Source: 630D-37 sp037478835 (GTDB lineage Bacteria; Chloroflexota; Anaerolineae; Anaerolineales; Villigracilaceae). Taken from it: DNA of 64,000 nucleotides. The stretch lies in NCBI GenBank assembly GCA_037478835.1, contig JBBFLV010000002.1:62001-126000 (forward strand), written 5' to 3'. Positions 17,232 through 25,863 of the stretch are shown piece after piece. The notes beneath the pieces were generated by a model that saw nothing but the letters and a program-made list of their open reading frames with translations, did not search any database and had not been told where the DNA came from. Numbering within the stretch: the stretch's first letter is position 1; each line of letters begins with the position of its first letter. Made by a program: the position numbers and the translations under genes.

Positions 17232-17290
17232 CCACGGTCTACGGTCTACGGTCCACGGTCTACGGTCCACCGTCGTTCACCGCCCACCGT
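17232..17290. repeat. Short tandem repeat of ACGGTCTACGGTC(C/T)
   Basis: Alternating ACGGTCTACGGTC and CCACGGTCT units directly abut the folP stop. Similar CCGTNNACGGTC strings recur near 38140-38165, inside a gene at 38381-38402, and near 57339-57362. Confidence 0.7.
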
Positions 17291-18199
17291 CTACCCTTCC
17301 GCTCCCCGCCGCACGATGGCATCCGTCATGCGCACGACGCGCACCATGTATTCGACGTCATGCACGCGCACGATATCGGCGCCGCGCACGATGCCCACGG
17401 CAACGGCCGCCGCCGTCCCTTCGATGCGCTGATCGGGCGGCAGGTTGAGCGTGTAGCCGATGAAGGATTTGCGCGAAGGGCCGAGCAGGATCGGATACCC
17501 CAGGGCGCGCAGTTCGCCCAGCCGATCGATTAATTCCAGGTTTTGCGCCACCGATTTGCCGAACCCGATACCCGGATCCAGCAGGATGTGTTCATCCGGT
17601 ATGCCGGCGGCATGGGCGAGGGCGATGCTTTCGAGCAGGTCACGGCGCACATCTTCGAGCAGGTTGGTATACTCGGCGGCGCGATAGGCGCTCCCTAGAC
17701 GTTCGCGCACCTCCACGTTGGAAGGCTGGCTACGGTTGTGCATCAGGATCACCGGGGCGTGATGACGGGCGATCACCGCGGCCATCTGTGGATCGGCGCG
17801 CAGTGCCCAAACATCGTTGACCAGATCGGCACCGGCTTGCAACGCGGCCTCGGCTACGGCCGCCTTGTAGGTATCCACCGAGAGCACCGCCTCGGGAAAT
17901 TCCTGCCTCAGCCGCTCGATCACCGGCAAGACGCGCTCCATCTCTTCCTCAGCCGAGACGGGTTGAGAGCCAGGGCGGGTGGATTCACCGCCGATGTCTA
18001 TGATATCGGCGCCGGCTTCCAGAAATCGCCGCGCCTGCTCCAGGGCGGCGGTCAGCGCATCCTCGCGCTGGAGCAACCCATCTCCGGAGAAGCTATCCGG
18101 CGTGACGTTGAGGATGCCCATCACGTAGGTGCGTTTTCCCCATTCAAAGCGTTGAGAGCGGATTTGGAGGGGCTTGAGATGCGGAGCCGAGACGTGCAT
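17291..18199 (-). CDS. folP: Dihydropteroate synthase
   Basis: 302 residues, TIM-barrel enzyme that joins p-aminobenzoate to hydroxymethyl-dihydropterin diphosphate in folate synthesis. Motifs in order: GILNVTPDSFSGDG (about 28-41), DIGGESTRPGS, LVNDVWALR, ILLDPGIGFGKS and LGPSRKSFIGY. The arginine loop and pABA-loop residues targeted by sulfonamides are of the standard type. It heads no operon; folK and a small unknown gene lie just upstream on the same strand. Confidence 0.96.
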   Translation of the reverse strand: MHVSAPHLKPLQIRSQRFEWGKRTYVMGILNVTPDSFSGDGLLQREDALTAALEQARRFLEAGADIIDIGGESTRPGSQPVSAEEEMERVLPVIERLRQEFPEAVLSVDTYKAAVAEAALQAGADLVNDVWALRADPQMAAVIARHHAPVILMHNRSQPSNVEVRERLGSAYRAAEYTNLLEDVRRDLLESIALAHAAGIPDEHILLDPGIGFGKSVAQNLELIDRLGELRALGYPILLGPSRKSFIGYTLNLPPDQRIEGTAAAVAVGIVRGADIVRVHDVEYMVRVVRMTDAIVRRGAEG

Positions 18200-18203
18200 A
18201 ACG

Positions 18204-18626
18204 TTACGGAATCTGATCGAGTGGGCGGCTGAGCCAGGCTTCGGCCTCGTTGATATCGGTGAAAAGTTTTACCGCGGCGCCGGCGGCGGGGAAGGCGAGC
18301 GCGGCGATCTGACGGATGGCTTCGGCCACCTGCGGGGTGGCAACGACGACTGCCAGACGAATATTACGCGCCGCCGGATCGTTATTGACCTCAATGGCGG
18401 TGCGGATGGCTTTTTCGGGCACTTCTTTGACGGCGCGCAGATCGTATAGGTTACGCGTGCGGCGATCCGAACCGAGCAAGTGCTCCAGCGCAAAGGCGCG
18501 CCAATGCTCGATCGTCGCATCGTCCAGGTGGGTGAAGACGATGTTCATGCCGCCATCCGGACGACGGGAGACGGTATAGCCGATGCCGGGTGCCGGTTGC
18601 CAGTTCAAGGGTTTCGTTTCGCTCAT
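18204..18626 (-). CDS. Conserved small protein of unknown function
   Basis: 140 residues, no signal peptide or membrane span. The C-terminal half (RNIRLAVVVATPQVAEAIRQ, AGAAVKLFTDINEAEAWL) has the beta-alpha-beta-alpha pattern of SpoIIAA/STAS-like domains, including the ending tDinEAeaWL that is typical of SpoIIAA-like proteins. It sits four bases upstream of folP and is probably cotranscribed with folK. Role in folate synthesis is not implied. A ribosome-binding AGGAGG is visible upstream. Confidence 0.8.
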   Translation of the reverse strand: MSETKPLNWQPAPGIGYTVSRRPDGGMNIVFTHLDDATIEHWRAFALEHLLGSDRRTRNLYDLRAVKEVPEKAIRTAIEVNNDPAARNIRLAVVVATPQVAEAIRQIAALAFPAAGAAVKLFTDINEAEAWLSRPLDQIP

Positions 18627-18643
18627 GATGACCTCCTTTGGAT

Positions 18644-19171
18644 TCAGGGAAAAGGGATCGGTTTAAGAGGGTGATCCTTGCTCTCCAGGTCGAGGATCGC
18701 CACTTTGCGAATGTCCGTGGGATCGCAGGCCGCCAGGAGCTCGATGGCGCGCTGACCCAGGCGCGGGTGCTTCCAATCGGGTGCGATTTCGCATAGCGGC
18801 ACCAGGACGAAGGCGCGTTCGTGCAAATGGGGGTGGGGGAGGATCAGGTTGGGGGTTTCCACAATGCGATCCTCATAGGCCAGGATGTCTAAATCGATCA
18901 GGCGCGGGCCATAACGAAAGCTCGGTTGGCGCCCTAGCTTCTTTTCGCAGGATTTCAAAAAGTCCAGCAGCGCCTGCGGCTCCAGCTCGGTTTCGGCGCG
19001 CAGCACCAGGTTCAGGAAGGCCGGTTGCTCCGTATAGCCCCACGGCGGCGTTTCGTAGACCGAAGAGAGCTGCAGGATGTGCACCTGTGCGGCGATGCAT
19101 TCTAGCGCCCGACGCAGGTTTTCCAGGCGATCGCCCAAATTCGTGCCCAGAGAGAGGAAGATTTCGGCCAT
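18644..19171 (-). CDS. folK: 2-amino-4-hydroxy-6-hydroxymethyldihydropteridine diphosphokinase
   Basis: 175 residues from MAEIFLSLGTNLGDRLENL. Transfers diphosphate from ATP to hydroxymethyl-dihydropterin, the step before FolP. Signature features: LSLGTNLGDR, SSVYETPPWGYTEQPAFLN and RYGPRLIDLDILAYED (the HPPK signature with the two metal-binding aspartates), then HPHLHERAFVLVPL. The start at 19171 is preferred because upstream in-frame codons overlap the thiolase stop region and carry no conserved sequence. Confidence 0.96.
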   Translation of the reverse strand: MAEIFLSLGTNLGDRLENLRRALECIAAQVHILQLSSVYETPPWGYTEQPAFLNLVLRAETELEPQALLDFLKSCEKKLGRQPSFRYGPRLIDLDILAYEDRIVETPNLILPHPHLHERAFVLVPLCEIAPDWKHPRLGQRAIELLAACDPTDIRKVAILDLESKDHPLKPIPFP

Positions 19172-19173
19172 CG

Positions 19174-20307
19174 TTAGAGACGCTCGATGATCGTCGCCGT
19201 GGCCATGCCGTGGCCGATGCACATGGTTTGCAGGCCGTAGCGGGCTTTGCGACGCTGCAGTTCGTAGACCAGTTTGGTCATTAGGATGGCGCCGGTCGCG
19301 CCCAGGGGGTGACCGTGGGCAATCGCACCGCCATTCGGGTTAACACGCGCCATATCCGGCTCGAATTCACGCGCCCAGGCTAAGACGACGCTGGCGAACG
19401 CTTCGTTGATCTCGATCACGTCCATATCCTCCAGCTTCAACCCGGCACGTGCCAGCACCTTTTGCGTGGCCGGGATCGGACCATCGAGCATCAGGGTGGG
19501 ATCGGAGCCGACCACCACGCGCGCGACGATGCGTGCCAACGGGGTCAGGTTATAGCGACCGATCGCTTTGGGCGAGGCCAGCAGCAAGGCGGCTGCGCCA
19601 TCGCTGATTTGGCTGGAGTTGCCGGCAGTGATCACACCATCTTCCTTGAAAACCGGCTTGAGCGCGGCCATCTTCTGCCGATCGGGGGGGCGACGCACGC
19701 CTTGATCGACGGCGAAGAGCGTGCCATCGGGCAAGCGCAGGGGCAGGATTTGGGAATCAAAGCGCCCTTCTTCAATAGCCTGTCCGGCGCGCAGGTGGGA
19801 TTGGTAGGCGTAGTCATCCAGCTCTTCGCGCGAAAGATGCCATTTTTCGGCCATCATTTCGGCGCTCAGGCCCTGATGGATCAGCGGATAGCCGACTTCC
19901 GGCCATTGGGATGGATAATCGGCGCCCAACGGTTGGTGCGACATCATCTCGGTGCCGCCGGCCAGCACCAAATCCATATCTCCGGCCAGGATGGCCTGGG
20001 CGGCGAAGTGGATCGCCTGTTGGCTCGATCCGCACATGCGGTTGATCGTGATGGCCGGCACCTGGACCGGGAAGCCGGCCTTGAGCACACCCAAGCGCGC
20101 CAGGTTGGCGCCCTGATCGCCGATTGGGGTCACCACGCCCCAAATGGCATCTTCCACTCGGTCCGGTTCGATCCCGGCACGGCGGACGGCCTCCTGCATC
20201 ACCCAGGCAGTCAATTCGACCGGCTGGAAGGGGTGAAGGGCGCCGCCAGCCTTGCCGATCCCGATGGCCGTGCGCACTGCAGAGACGATGAAAACATCTT
20301 CCGCCAT
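19174..20307 (-). CDS. Thiolase (acetyl-CoA acetyltransferase family)
   Basis: 377 residues from MAEDVFIVSAVRTAIGIGK. Nucleophilic Cys92 in RMCGSSQQAIHFA, NEAFA, GGAIAHGHPLGATGA with the catalytic His, and the second Cys in MCIGHGMA near the end. Thiolases either condense two acetyl-CoA or cleave 3-ketoacyl-CoA; the length of loop regions does not let me choose. The frame is open far upstream, but the true start is fixed by the family N-terminus. Neighbours (folK, coiled-coil gene) do not suggest a pathway. Confidence 0.94.
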   Translation of the reverse strand: MAEDVFIVSAVRTAIGIGKAGGALHPFQPVELTAWVMQEAVRRAGIEPDRVEDAIWGVVTPIGDQGANLARLGVLKAGFPVQVPAITINRMCGSSQQAIHFAAQAILAGDMDLVLAGGTEMMSHQPLGADYPSQWPEVGYPLIHQGLSAEMMAEKWHLSREELDDYAYQSHLRAGQAIEEGRFDSQILPLRLPDGTLFAVDQGVRRPPDRQKMAALKPVFKEDGVITAGNSSQISDGAAALLLASPKAIGRYNLTPLARIVARVVVGSDPTLMLDGPIPATQKVLARAGLKLEDMDVIEINEAFASVVLAWAREFEPDMARVNPNGGAIAHGHPLGATGAILMTKLVYELQRRKARYGLQTMCIGHGMATATIIERL

Positions 20308-20311
20308 AGCA

Positions 20312-20770
20312 TTACCCCTTTTCACCGAGGCTTTGTTGCAAGGTTGAGATGCCGTTGCGCACCTGTCGGAGCAGGCGGTTGAGCTCTTCTTCCAGGCGCT
20401 GCAGGCTTTGCAGCGCGTAGGCATCGGCTTCGCGGCGAATGTTTTCGGCTTCGAGGTGGGCCTGAGCCAGGATCTGCTCTGCCTGTTTTTGCGCTTCCTG
20501 GACGATGGTATCGCGTTGCACCATCTGTTCGGCGCGTTCACGTGCCAATTGCACCGTGCGTTCGGCTTCCTCCTGTGCCTGTGCCAGGATGCGGTCGCGC
20601 TGGGCAAGGAGCTGTTGTGCCTTTTTGACCTCTTCCGGGATGGTGACGCGCATCTGGTCAATGATATCCAGCATGCGATCTTCATCCACGATCACGCTGT
20701 GGGTCAACGGGATGGCACGACTTTCGTTGAACACTTCTTCCAGGCGGTCGATCAATTGCAGGATATCCAT
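20312..20770 (-). CDS. Coiled-coil protein, DivIVA/AtpF-like in composition
   Basis: 152 residues, almost entirely helical, with long Glu/Gln/Ala/Arg heptads (QAQEEAERTVQLARERAEQM, EAQKQAEQILAQAHLEAENI). No signal or membrane segment. Proteins of this type are often found next to coaD in Chloroflexota and Firmicutes and are labelled ATPase or DivIVA-like, but the similarity may only reflect coiled-coil composition. It is separated by four bases from the thiolase gene and 27 from coaD, and is probably in one transcript. Confidence 0.8.
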   Translation of the reverse strand: MDILQLIDRLEEVFNESRAIPLTHSVIVDEDRMLDIIDQMRVTIPEEVKKAQQLLAQRDRILAQAQEEAERTVQLARERAEQMVQRDTIVQEAQKQAEQILAQAHLEAENIRREADAYALQSLQRLEEELNRLLRQVRNGISTLQQSLGEKG

Positions 20771-20797
20771 CAGGCCCTCCTCTGAGGAAAAAAGAGA

Positions 20798-21319
20798 TCA
20801 ATCCCGCAGGGCGTTCGGCGGCAGCGGTTCGCTCAGGGTTTCTACTTTGCGGCGGAGAGCGGCTTCGACATGAGGGGGCACCATGCTCGAAACATCCCCA
20901 CGGAGCATGGCGATCTCACGCACGGTGGTAGATGAAAGGAAGGTGTGCTCCTCGGCGGTGATCAGGGCAACGATTTCAATATCCGGCGCCAGGCGATGAT
21001 TGGCCAGCGCCATGCGGAACTCGAACTCAAAATCCGAAAAGACGCGCAGGCCGCGCACGATCACCTGGGCGCCGATGGCGCGGCAAAAATCGACCGTCAG
21101 GCCGCTATAGCCGGTGACGCGGATCTTCGGGTTGTGAGCCAGCGCCTGTTCTACTAAGGCGATGCGCTCTTGGGGGGAGAAAAAGAGTGTTTTCAGCGGC
21201 TTATCGTAGACGGCGACCACCAGTTCATCGAAGAGGCGGGAGGCGCGCTCGGCGATGTCAATATGGCCGTAGTGAATCGGGTCAAATGTGCCGGGGAAGA
21301 GTGCACGGATCATGGGCAC
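20798..21319 (-). CDS. coaD: Phosphopantetheine adenylyltransferase
   Basis: 173 residues. Transfers AMP to 4'-phosphopantetheine to give dephospho-CoA. The nucleotidyltransferase motif is in ALFPGTFDPIHYGHIDIAERA (TxxHYGH) and the ISSTxVR-like motif in FLSSTTVREIAML. VRGLRVFSDFEFEFRMA matches the region binding phosphopantetheine. The start could be the ATG at 21319 or at 21313. It overlaps no gene and follows recG by one base, so the two are coupled. Confidence 0.96.
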   Translation of the reverse strand: MPMIRALFPGTFDPIHYGHIDIAERASRLFDELVVAVYDKPLKTLFFSPQERIALVEQALAHNPKIRVTGYSGLTVDFCRAIGAQVIVRGLRVFSDFEFEFRMALANHRLAPDIEIVALITAEEHTFLSSTTVREIAMLRGDVSSMVPPHVEAALRRKVETLSEPLPPNALRD

Positions 21320-21320
21320 C

Positions 21321-23750
21321 TCAGCTAATATCGGTTCTCAAGTTACCCCAGAAGCGCTGCAGGGCCTCGGCCAGCGGCGCATGTTCGGGATGCTGCAGAT
21401 AGGGGTCCTGCTCGAAGATGCGTTGGGCAAACGATCGTGCCTTTTCGATCAGCGGTAGATCGGAGAGGCTGGCCATGCGCAGGCTGGTGACATAGCCGGA
21501 CTGCCGTGTGCCCAAAAATTCGCCGGGGCCGCGTTGTTGCAGGTCGCGCTCGGCGAGCACGAAGCCGTTGTTAGTTTCCACCATCGCCAGCAGGCGTTCG
21601 TTTTCCAGGGCGTCATCCCGTTCGGGGATCAGCAGGCAGAAAGATTGCTCCGATCCGCGCCCGACGCGGCCGCGCAGCTGATGGAGCTGTGCCAGGCCGA
21701 AGCGATTGGCGCCTTCGATGAGCATGACGGTCGCATTTGGCACGTCTACCCCGACTTCGACCACGGTGGTGGAAACCAGAATATGGTATTCGCCGTTGCG
21801 GAAGCGCTGCATGACCTGATCTTTCTCCTCGGCGCGCATGCGGCCGTGGAGCAGGCCGAGGCGCAGGTCGGGGAAGACTTCGGTGCGCAGGCGCTCGTAT
21901 TCGGCGGTGGCGGCCGGGGCGTCGAGGGCTTCGCTTTCGTCGATCAACGGGTAGATGATAAAGGCCTGGCGGCCGGCTTCGATTTGGGATCGGATCAAGG
22001 TGTAGGCGCGCTCGCGTTCCTTCGGGCGAAGGAGATAGGTTTGCACCGGTTGGCGACCGACCGGCATTTCGTCCAGCACAGAGAGATCGAGATCGCCATA
22101 GAGGGTGAGCGCCAGGGAACGCGGGATGGGCGTAGCGCTCATCACCAGCAGATGAGGGGTAGTGCCTTTGGCGCGCAGCTGCGCCCGTTGTTCGACGCCG
22201 AAGCGATGTTGCTCGTCAATGACGGCGAATTGGAGATCGGCGAAGCGCACCGCTTCCTCGATGAGGGCGTGGGTGCCGATGACGATGCTGACCTCACCGC
22301 TTTCCAGCCCCTGGCGGATGCTTTCCTTTTCACTGGCCGGTGTATCGCCGGTCAGCAAACGGACCTGCTCTTCTTTTAGCCAACCCGGCGCAACGAGCAG
22401 GCGGCGGAAGGTATGATAGTGCTGTTCGGCGAGGATGGAGGTGGGGGCCATGATCGCGGCTTGGGAGCCATGATGGGTGATGATGGCCGCGGCCAGGGCG
22501 GCAAGCACCGTTTTGCCGGAGCCCACATCGCCTTGGAGCAAGCGGTTCATCGGATGACCGGAGGCCAGGTCGCGGCGCATTTCTTCCAGCACGCGGCGCT
22601 GGGCGGCGGTCAAAGTAAAAGGTAAGGCGGCCAGGCGCTCTTCCAGCCAGGCATCTTCCACTTCAAAGCGCCGGGCACTGACTTGTTGCCAATCCTGCTT
22701 TTGGCGTAGCACGCCCATTTGCAGGTAGAAGATTTCGTCGAAGGCGAGGCGCTGACGTGCGGCGCGGAGCATCTCCTGGGAATCGGGAAAGTGCACTTGT
22801 ACGATGGCCTGGCCGAGTTCGAGCAGATCGGCTTCCCGGCGCACGCCGGGAGGGAGCGGATCGGGCAGACGGGGGCCCCAGTACGTCGCCACCTGGTGCA
22901 TGAGGTTGCGCAGCGTCTTTTGCGAAATCCCTTCGGTGAGGGGGTAGATGGGGACAATGCGCCCGGTGTGCAGTGCCTCGACCTCAACGGGTTCCCATTC
23001 TGGGTTGTTCATGACCAGGCGCCCCAGGTATTGCTCCACCTTGCCGGAGACGGCGATCGTCTCGCCCACTTTGAGGCGGTTGGCCAGCCAGGGTTGGTTG
23101 AACCAGATCAGGCGCAGGGAAGCGCTGGCATCGGCCAGGAGGGCCTCCACCAGGACCAACCCCTGGCGCACGTTGCGCAGTTCCACCGATTTCAGTACGC
23201 CGATGACGGTTACCTGTTCACCATACCACAGGTTTTTGATCGGTTTAAGCTTGCTATAGTCTTCGTAGCGGCGGGGATAATAATAGAGCATGTCACCCAG
23301 GGTGCGTAGCCCCAGGCGCGCCAGGAGCTGCGCATTGCGTGGCCCTACGCCTTGCAGCACGGTGAGCGGGGCTTCCAGCGCCACGGCCGGCGGAGGTAGA
23401 GGGGAAGCGACGGCAGTGGCGGCAGGCGCCCTCTCTTCTTGGGGCTTGCTTGCCGTTGATTTTTGCGGTCGAGGTGTTTTCTTAGGGGTGACGAGTTCGG
23501 GATATTCGTTTTGGATGCGTTTCCACAGCCCTTGTAGCGCTTCGGCGCGCGAATTGGGGGTGAGTCGGGCGTAATCGCGTAGCCGTCCGACTACAGCCTG
23601 GATGATCTCTTCCTTTACTCCTTCCTGGCGGGCTTCGGCTTCCCAAAAATCCAGAATGCGCACCAGGCCGCCGATGACTGCGCTATCGGTGTACCCCTTT
23701 TCATGTTCCAGTCGGAAGAATTGGCGCAATTTCTCCAATGAGGTGAGCAT
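21321..23750 (-). CDS. recG: ATP-dependent DNA helicase RecG
   Basis: 809 residues from the ATG at 23750; the frame stays open to 23921 but the extra residues look non-coding. The N-terminal part contains a helix-rich extension (about 1-110) before the wedge domain (TVLQGVGPRNAQLLARLGL, GDMLYYYPRRYEDYS). Helicase motifs: GDVGSGKT (Walker A), DEQHRFG (DExH), SATPIPR, then VVEVGVDVPNA and QLHQLRGRVGRG. RecG remodels stalled replication forks and Holliday junctions. The N-terminal extension is longer than in E. coli RecG, as is common in Chloroflexota. Confidence 0.96.
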   Translation of the reverse strand: MLTSLEKLRQFFRLEHEKGYTDSAVIGGLVRILDFWEAEARQEGVKEEIIQAVVGRLRDYARLTPNSRAEALQGLWKRIQNEYPELVTPKKTPRPQKSTASKPQEERAPAATAVASPLPPPAVALEAPLTVLQGVGPRNAQLLARLGLRTLGDMLYYYPRRYEDYSKLKPIKNLWYGEQVTVIGVLKSVELRNVRQGLVLVEALLADASASLRLIWFNQPWLANRLKVGETIAVSGKVEQYLGRLVMNNPEWEPVEVEALHTGRIVPIYPLTEGISQKTLRNLMHQVATYWGPRLPDPLPPGVRREADLLELGQAIVQVHFPDSQEMLRAARQRLAFDEIFYLQMGVLRQKQDWQQVSARRFEVEDAWLEERLAALPFTLTAAQRRVLEEMRRDLASGHPMNRLLQGDVGSGKTVLAALAAAIITHHGSQAAIMAPTSILAEQHYHTFRRLLVAPGWLKEEQVRLLTGDTPASEKESIRQGLESGEVSIVIGTHALIEEAVRFADLQFAVIDEQHRFGVEQRAQLRAKGTTPHLLVMSATPIPRSLALTLYGDLDLSVLDEMPVGRQPVQTYLLRPKERERAYTLIRSQIEAGRQAFIIYPLIDESEALDAPAATAEYERLRTEVFPDLRLGLLHGRMRAEEKDQVMQRFRNGEYHILVSTTVVEVGVDVPNATVMLIEGANRFGLAQLHQLRGRVGRGSEQSFCLLIPERDDALENERLLAMVETNNGFVLAERDLQQRGPGEFLGTRQSGYVTSLRMASLSDLPLIEKARSFAQRIFEQDPYLQHPEHAPLAEALQRFWGNLRTDIS

Positions 23751-24100
23751 GTGAAGTATTTTATCACATTGCCGATCGGTAACTGTTTGCATCCCCGGAG
23801 ATTGCGTGGCCTTTGCCCAGGCAAGAGACTTTGTCGGGAATCGGACGCGGGTGAATAAATAGGACACGGATGAACGCGGATGGTACAGATAAACACGGAT
23901 TTTTAAAGAAAAAGAACACATTTTGTTTTCATATGGGAGAATTTCGTAAAAATTGCGCCGGGCAATTTTTGCAAACAGGAACCTTTTTCAGAGAGCCGGG
24001 ATTTTTGCAGAGGAGGGTATGTTGCCTTGACGCGGCTCACAAATCCTGTGAATCCTGTACATTCTGTCTCTTTGCGGGAGAATCATGGTATCATGAAGCC
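23751..24100. other. Intergenic region between divergent recG and SDR genes
   Basis: 350 bases without a supported gene. It contains a dispersed-repeat-like string at 23861-23899 (GACACGGATGAACGCGGATG followed by aaacacgg), related to 40720-40744 and 48155-48195, and a short AATCCTGTGAATCCTGT duplication at about 24041-24057. Both genes start outwards from this region, so it should carry two promoters; I could not identify them with confidence. Confidence 0.6.
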
Positions 24101-24865
24101 ATGAACACCAGGACCCGTACGATGTTGATTACCGGAGCGGCCGGAGGGATCGGGAGGGCAACCGTACGCCTGTTCGCCGAGCGTGGCTGGCGGGTGATCG
24201 GGGTGGACCGGCAGCCGTTCGGCGATGGGTTCCCGGAAGATGGTCTCTTTATCCAGGCGGATATTTCCCGTCCGGAGGAGCTGGAAAGCATTTTTAAGCA
24301 GGTGCAGCGGTTCACTCGCTCGCTGGAGGCGCTGATCAACAATGCGGCGCTACAGATCGCCAAGCCGTTGCTGGAAACCAGCGCCGAGGAGTGGGATGCG
24401 GTGATGGCAGCCAATTTGCGCTCGGTGTTTTTGGCGGTGAAATTGGCCTATCCGTTGCTGAAGGCCGAGGGGGGCGGGGCGATTGTGAACGTTTCTTCGG
24501 TCCATGCGATCCAGACTTCGGCGAATATCGCGGCCTATGCGGCCAGCAAGGGGGGATTGCTGGCTCTGACGCGGGCGATGGCGATCGAGTTCGCGGCGGA
24601 TAATATTCGGGTGAATGCGATCTTGCCGGGTGCGGTGGATACACCGATGTTGCGCGCCGGGCTGGAGCGTGGCCATGTGGGCGGTACGACCGTTCACGAG
24701 CGGTTGGAGAACCTGGCGCGCAAGACGGTCAACGGGCGGATTGGACAACCTCACGAGATCGCGCGGGCGATTTATTTCCTGGCGGATGAGGAGCAATCTT
24801 CGTTTATGACCGGGCAGGCGCTGATCGTGGATGGGGGCGCGACGGCGCGTTTGAGTACGGAATGA
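24101..24865 (+). CDS. Short-chain dehydrogenase/reductase
   Basis: 254 residues. Rossmann motif TGAAGGIGRATVRLF near the N-terminus, NNAAL, catalytic Ser-Tyr-Lys in NVSSVHAIQTSANIAAYAASKGG, and the C-terminal FMTGQALIVDGGA typical of classical SDRs of the FabG/glucose-dehydrogenase type. D at the end of beta-2 (GVDRQ) favours NAD(H). Substrate unknown. Upstream in-frame sequence does not look coding, so the ATG at 24101 is preferred. Confidence 0.93.
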   Translation: MNTRTRTMLITGAAGGIGRATVRLFAERGWRVIGVDRQPFGDGFPEDGLFIQADISRPEELESIFKQVQRFTRSLEALINNAALQIAKPLLETSAEEWDAVMAANLRSVFLAVKLAYPLLKAEGGGAIVNVSSVHAIQTSANIAAYAASKGGLLALTRAMAIEFAADNIRVNAILPGAVDTPMLRAGLERGHVGGTTVHERLENLARKTVNGRIGQPHEIARAIYFLADEEQSSFMTGQALIVDGGATARLSTE

Positions 24866-25178
24866 GCTTAGCTTGCGCGAGGGGGAAATCTGCTCCTTAA
24901 AGGCCGGCGCCGGATGGTCAGGTTATCGCGGCGGGGCGGTCAGGTGTGCGGTTGCCGCGCTTGGGCGGGCAAGAGGCCGAGATGGGGGGAGAAGTTTCGG
25001 TCGGCAGGCGGCTTCTCAGGCCGGTATCGTTTTCCGAAATCTTTTATGAAAGTTGCCTTTCGGCGAATCAAGCCATTCTGCTTATGCTTTTTCCCGCAGG
25101 ATGGCGCTTTTTGAGCGGTGAAATTCTTGTAAAATGATGGTGTTTTGGATGCTCATTTTCGTCTTGGGAGGATGGCCG
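24866..25178. other. Intergenic region upstream of the two-component genes
   Basis: About 310 bases; the first half is very GC-rich and repetitive in GGCGG/GGGCGG strings, the second half is plain. I see no ORF, RNA gene or clear promoter. The response-regulator promoter should lie near its end. Confidence 0.5.
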
Positions 25179-25859
25179 ATGGGTCAGGCAAACGATCGGG
25201 TTATTCGGGTGTTGCTGGCCGATGATCACCGTGTGGTGCGTGCCGGCATTCGTCAGCTGCTGGAAAATGCTAGCAATATTCAGGTGGTTGCGGAGGCGGG
25301 GGATGGTGAAGAAGCGAAGGCGTTGATTCGAGAGCACCATCCTGATGTGGCTGTGTTGGATATTCAGATGCCCAAAGCGAGCGGCATTGAGGTGACGCGC
25401 TGGGTGCGGGAACAGATGCCGGAGGTGGGTGTTTTGATCCTCACCGCTTATGATGACGATCCCTATGCGATGGCCGTGTTGCGGGCAGGGGCGAATGGGT
25501 ATATTCTCAAAACTGCTTCTGCCGAGGATTTGATCCGGGCTGTGCAGGAGGTCTATGAGGGGAAATCGGTCCTGGATCCGCTCATTACGCGCAAATTGGT
25601 TTCAAGCTTCTTTGCCCAGACGCCCCATATGCCTGTGGAAGCGCTGACCGAGCGTGAGGAAGAGGTGCTACGCTTGGCGGCAAAAGGGTATACGAATAAG
25701 GCGATTGGGGTGCAGCTGGGGATTAGCGATCGCACCGTGCAGGGGCATTTGGCACGCATTTTTGCCAAGCTACAGGCCTCTAGTCGCACCGAGGCAGTGA
25801 TGCGGGCGGTTGCCCTGGGGTTGATTCCGCCACAGGTGGGAGCGCTCCAGGAGGAGTAG
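25179..25859 (+). CDS. NarL/LuxR-type response regulator
   Basis: 226 residues from the ATG at 25179, which follows GGGAGG by seven bases; the ATG at 25134 would add an unconserved hydrophobic tail. Receiver domain: acidic pocket DD at 15-16, phospho-acceptor D61 (VAVLDIQMP), T in LILTAYD, K in ILKTASAED. The C-terminal LuxR helix-turn-helix is LTEREEEVLRLAAKGYTNKA...ISDRTVQGHLARIF. DNA-binding transcription factor acting with the kinase encoded four bases downstream. Target genes unknown; the metal/cupredoxin cluster that follows is a candidate. Confidence 0.95.
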   Translation: MGQANDRVIRVLLADDHRVVRAGIRQLLENASNIQVVAEAGDGEEAKALIREHHPDVAVLDIQMPKASGIEVTRWVREQMPEVGVLILTAYDDDPYAMAVLRAGANGYILKTASAEDLIRAVQEVYEGKSVLDPLITRKLVSSFFAQTPHMPVEALTEREEEVLRLAAKGYTNKAIGVQLGISDRTVQGHLARIFAKLQASSRTEAVMRAVALGLIPPQVGALQEE

Positions 25860-25863
25860 CTTT

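Noticed and set aside
17232..17290. ACGGTC repeat as a CRISPR array
   Set aside because: Units are too short and contiguous, without spacers, and no cas genes are present. No CRISPR array was seen anywhere in the window.
19462..20382. Long plus-strand ORF opposite the thiolase gene
   Set aside because: It is a high-GC shadow of the thiolase gene, lacks a family match or ribosome-binding site, and the opposite strand carries all thiolase motifs.
21534..22379. Long plus-strand ORF opposite recG
   Set aside because: It overlaps RecG helicase motifs on the other strand and has no recognisable protein pattern.
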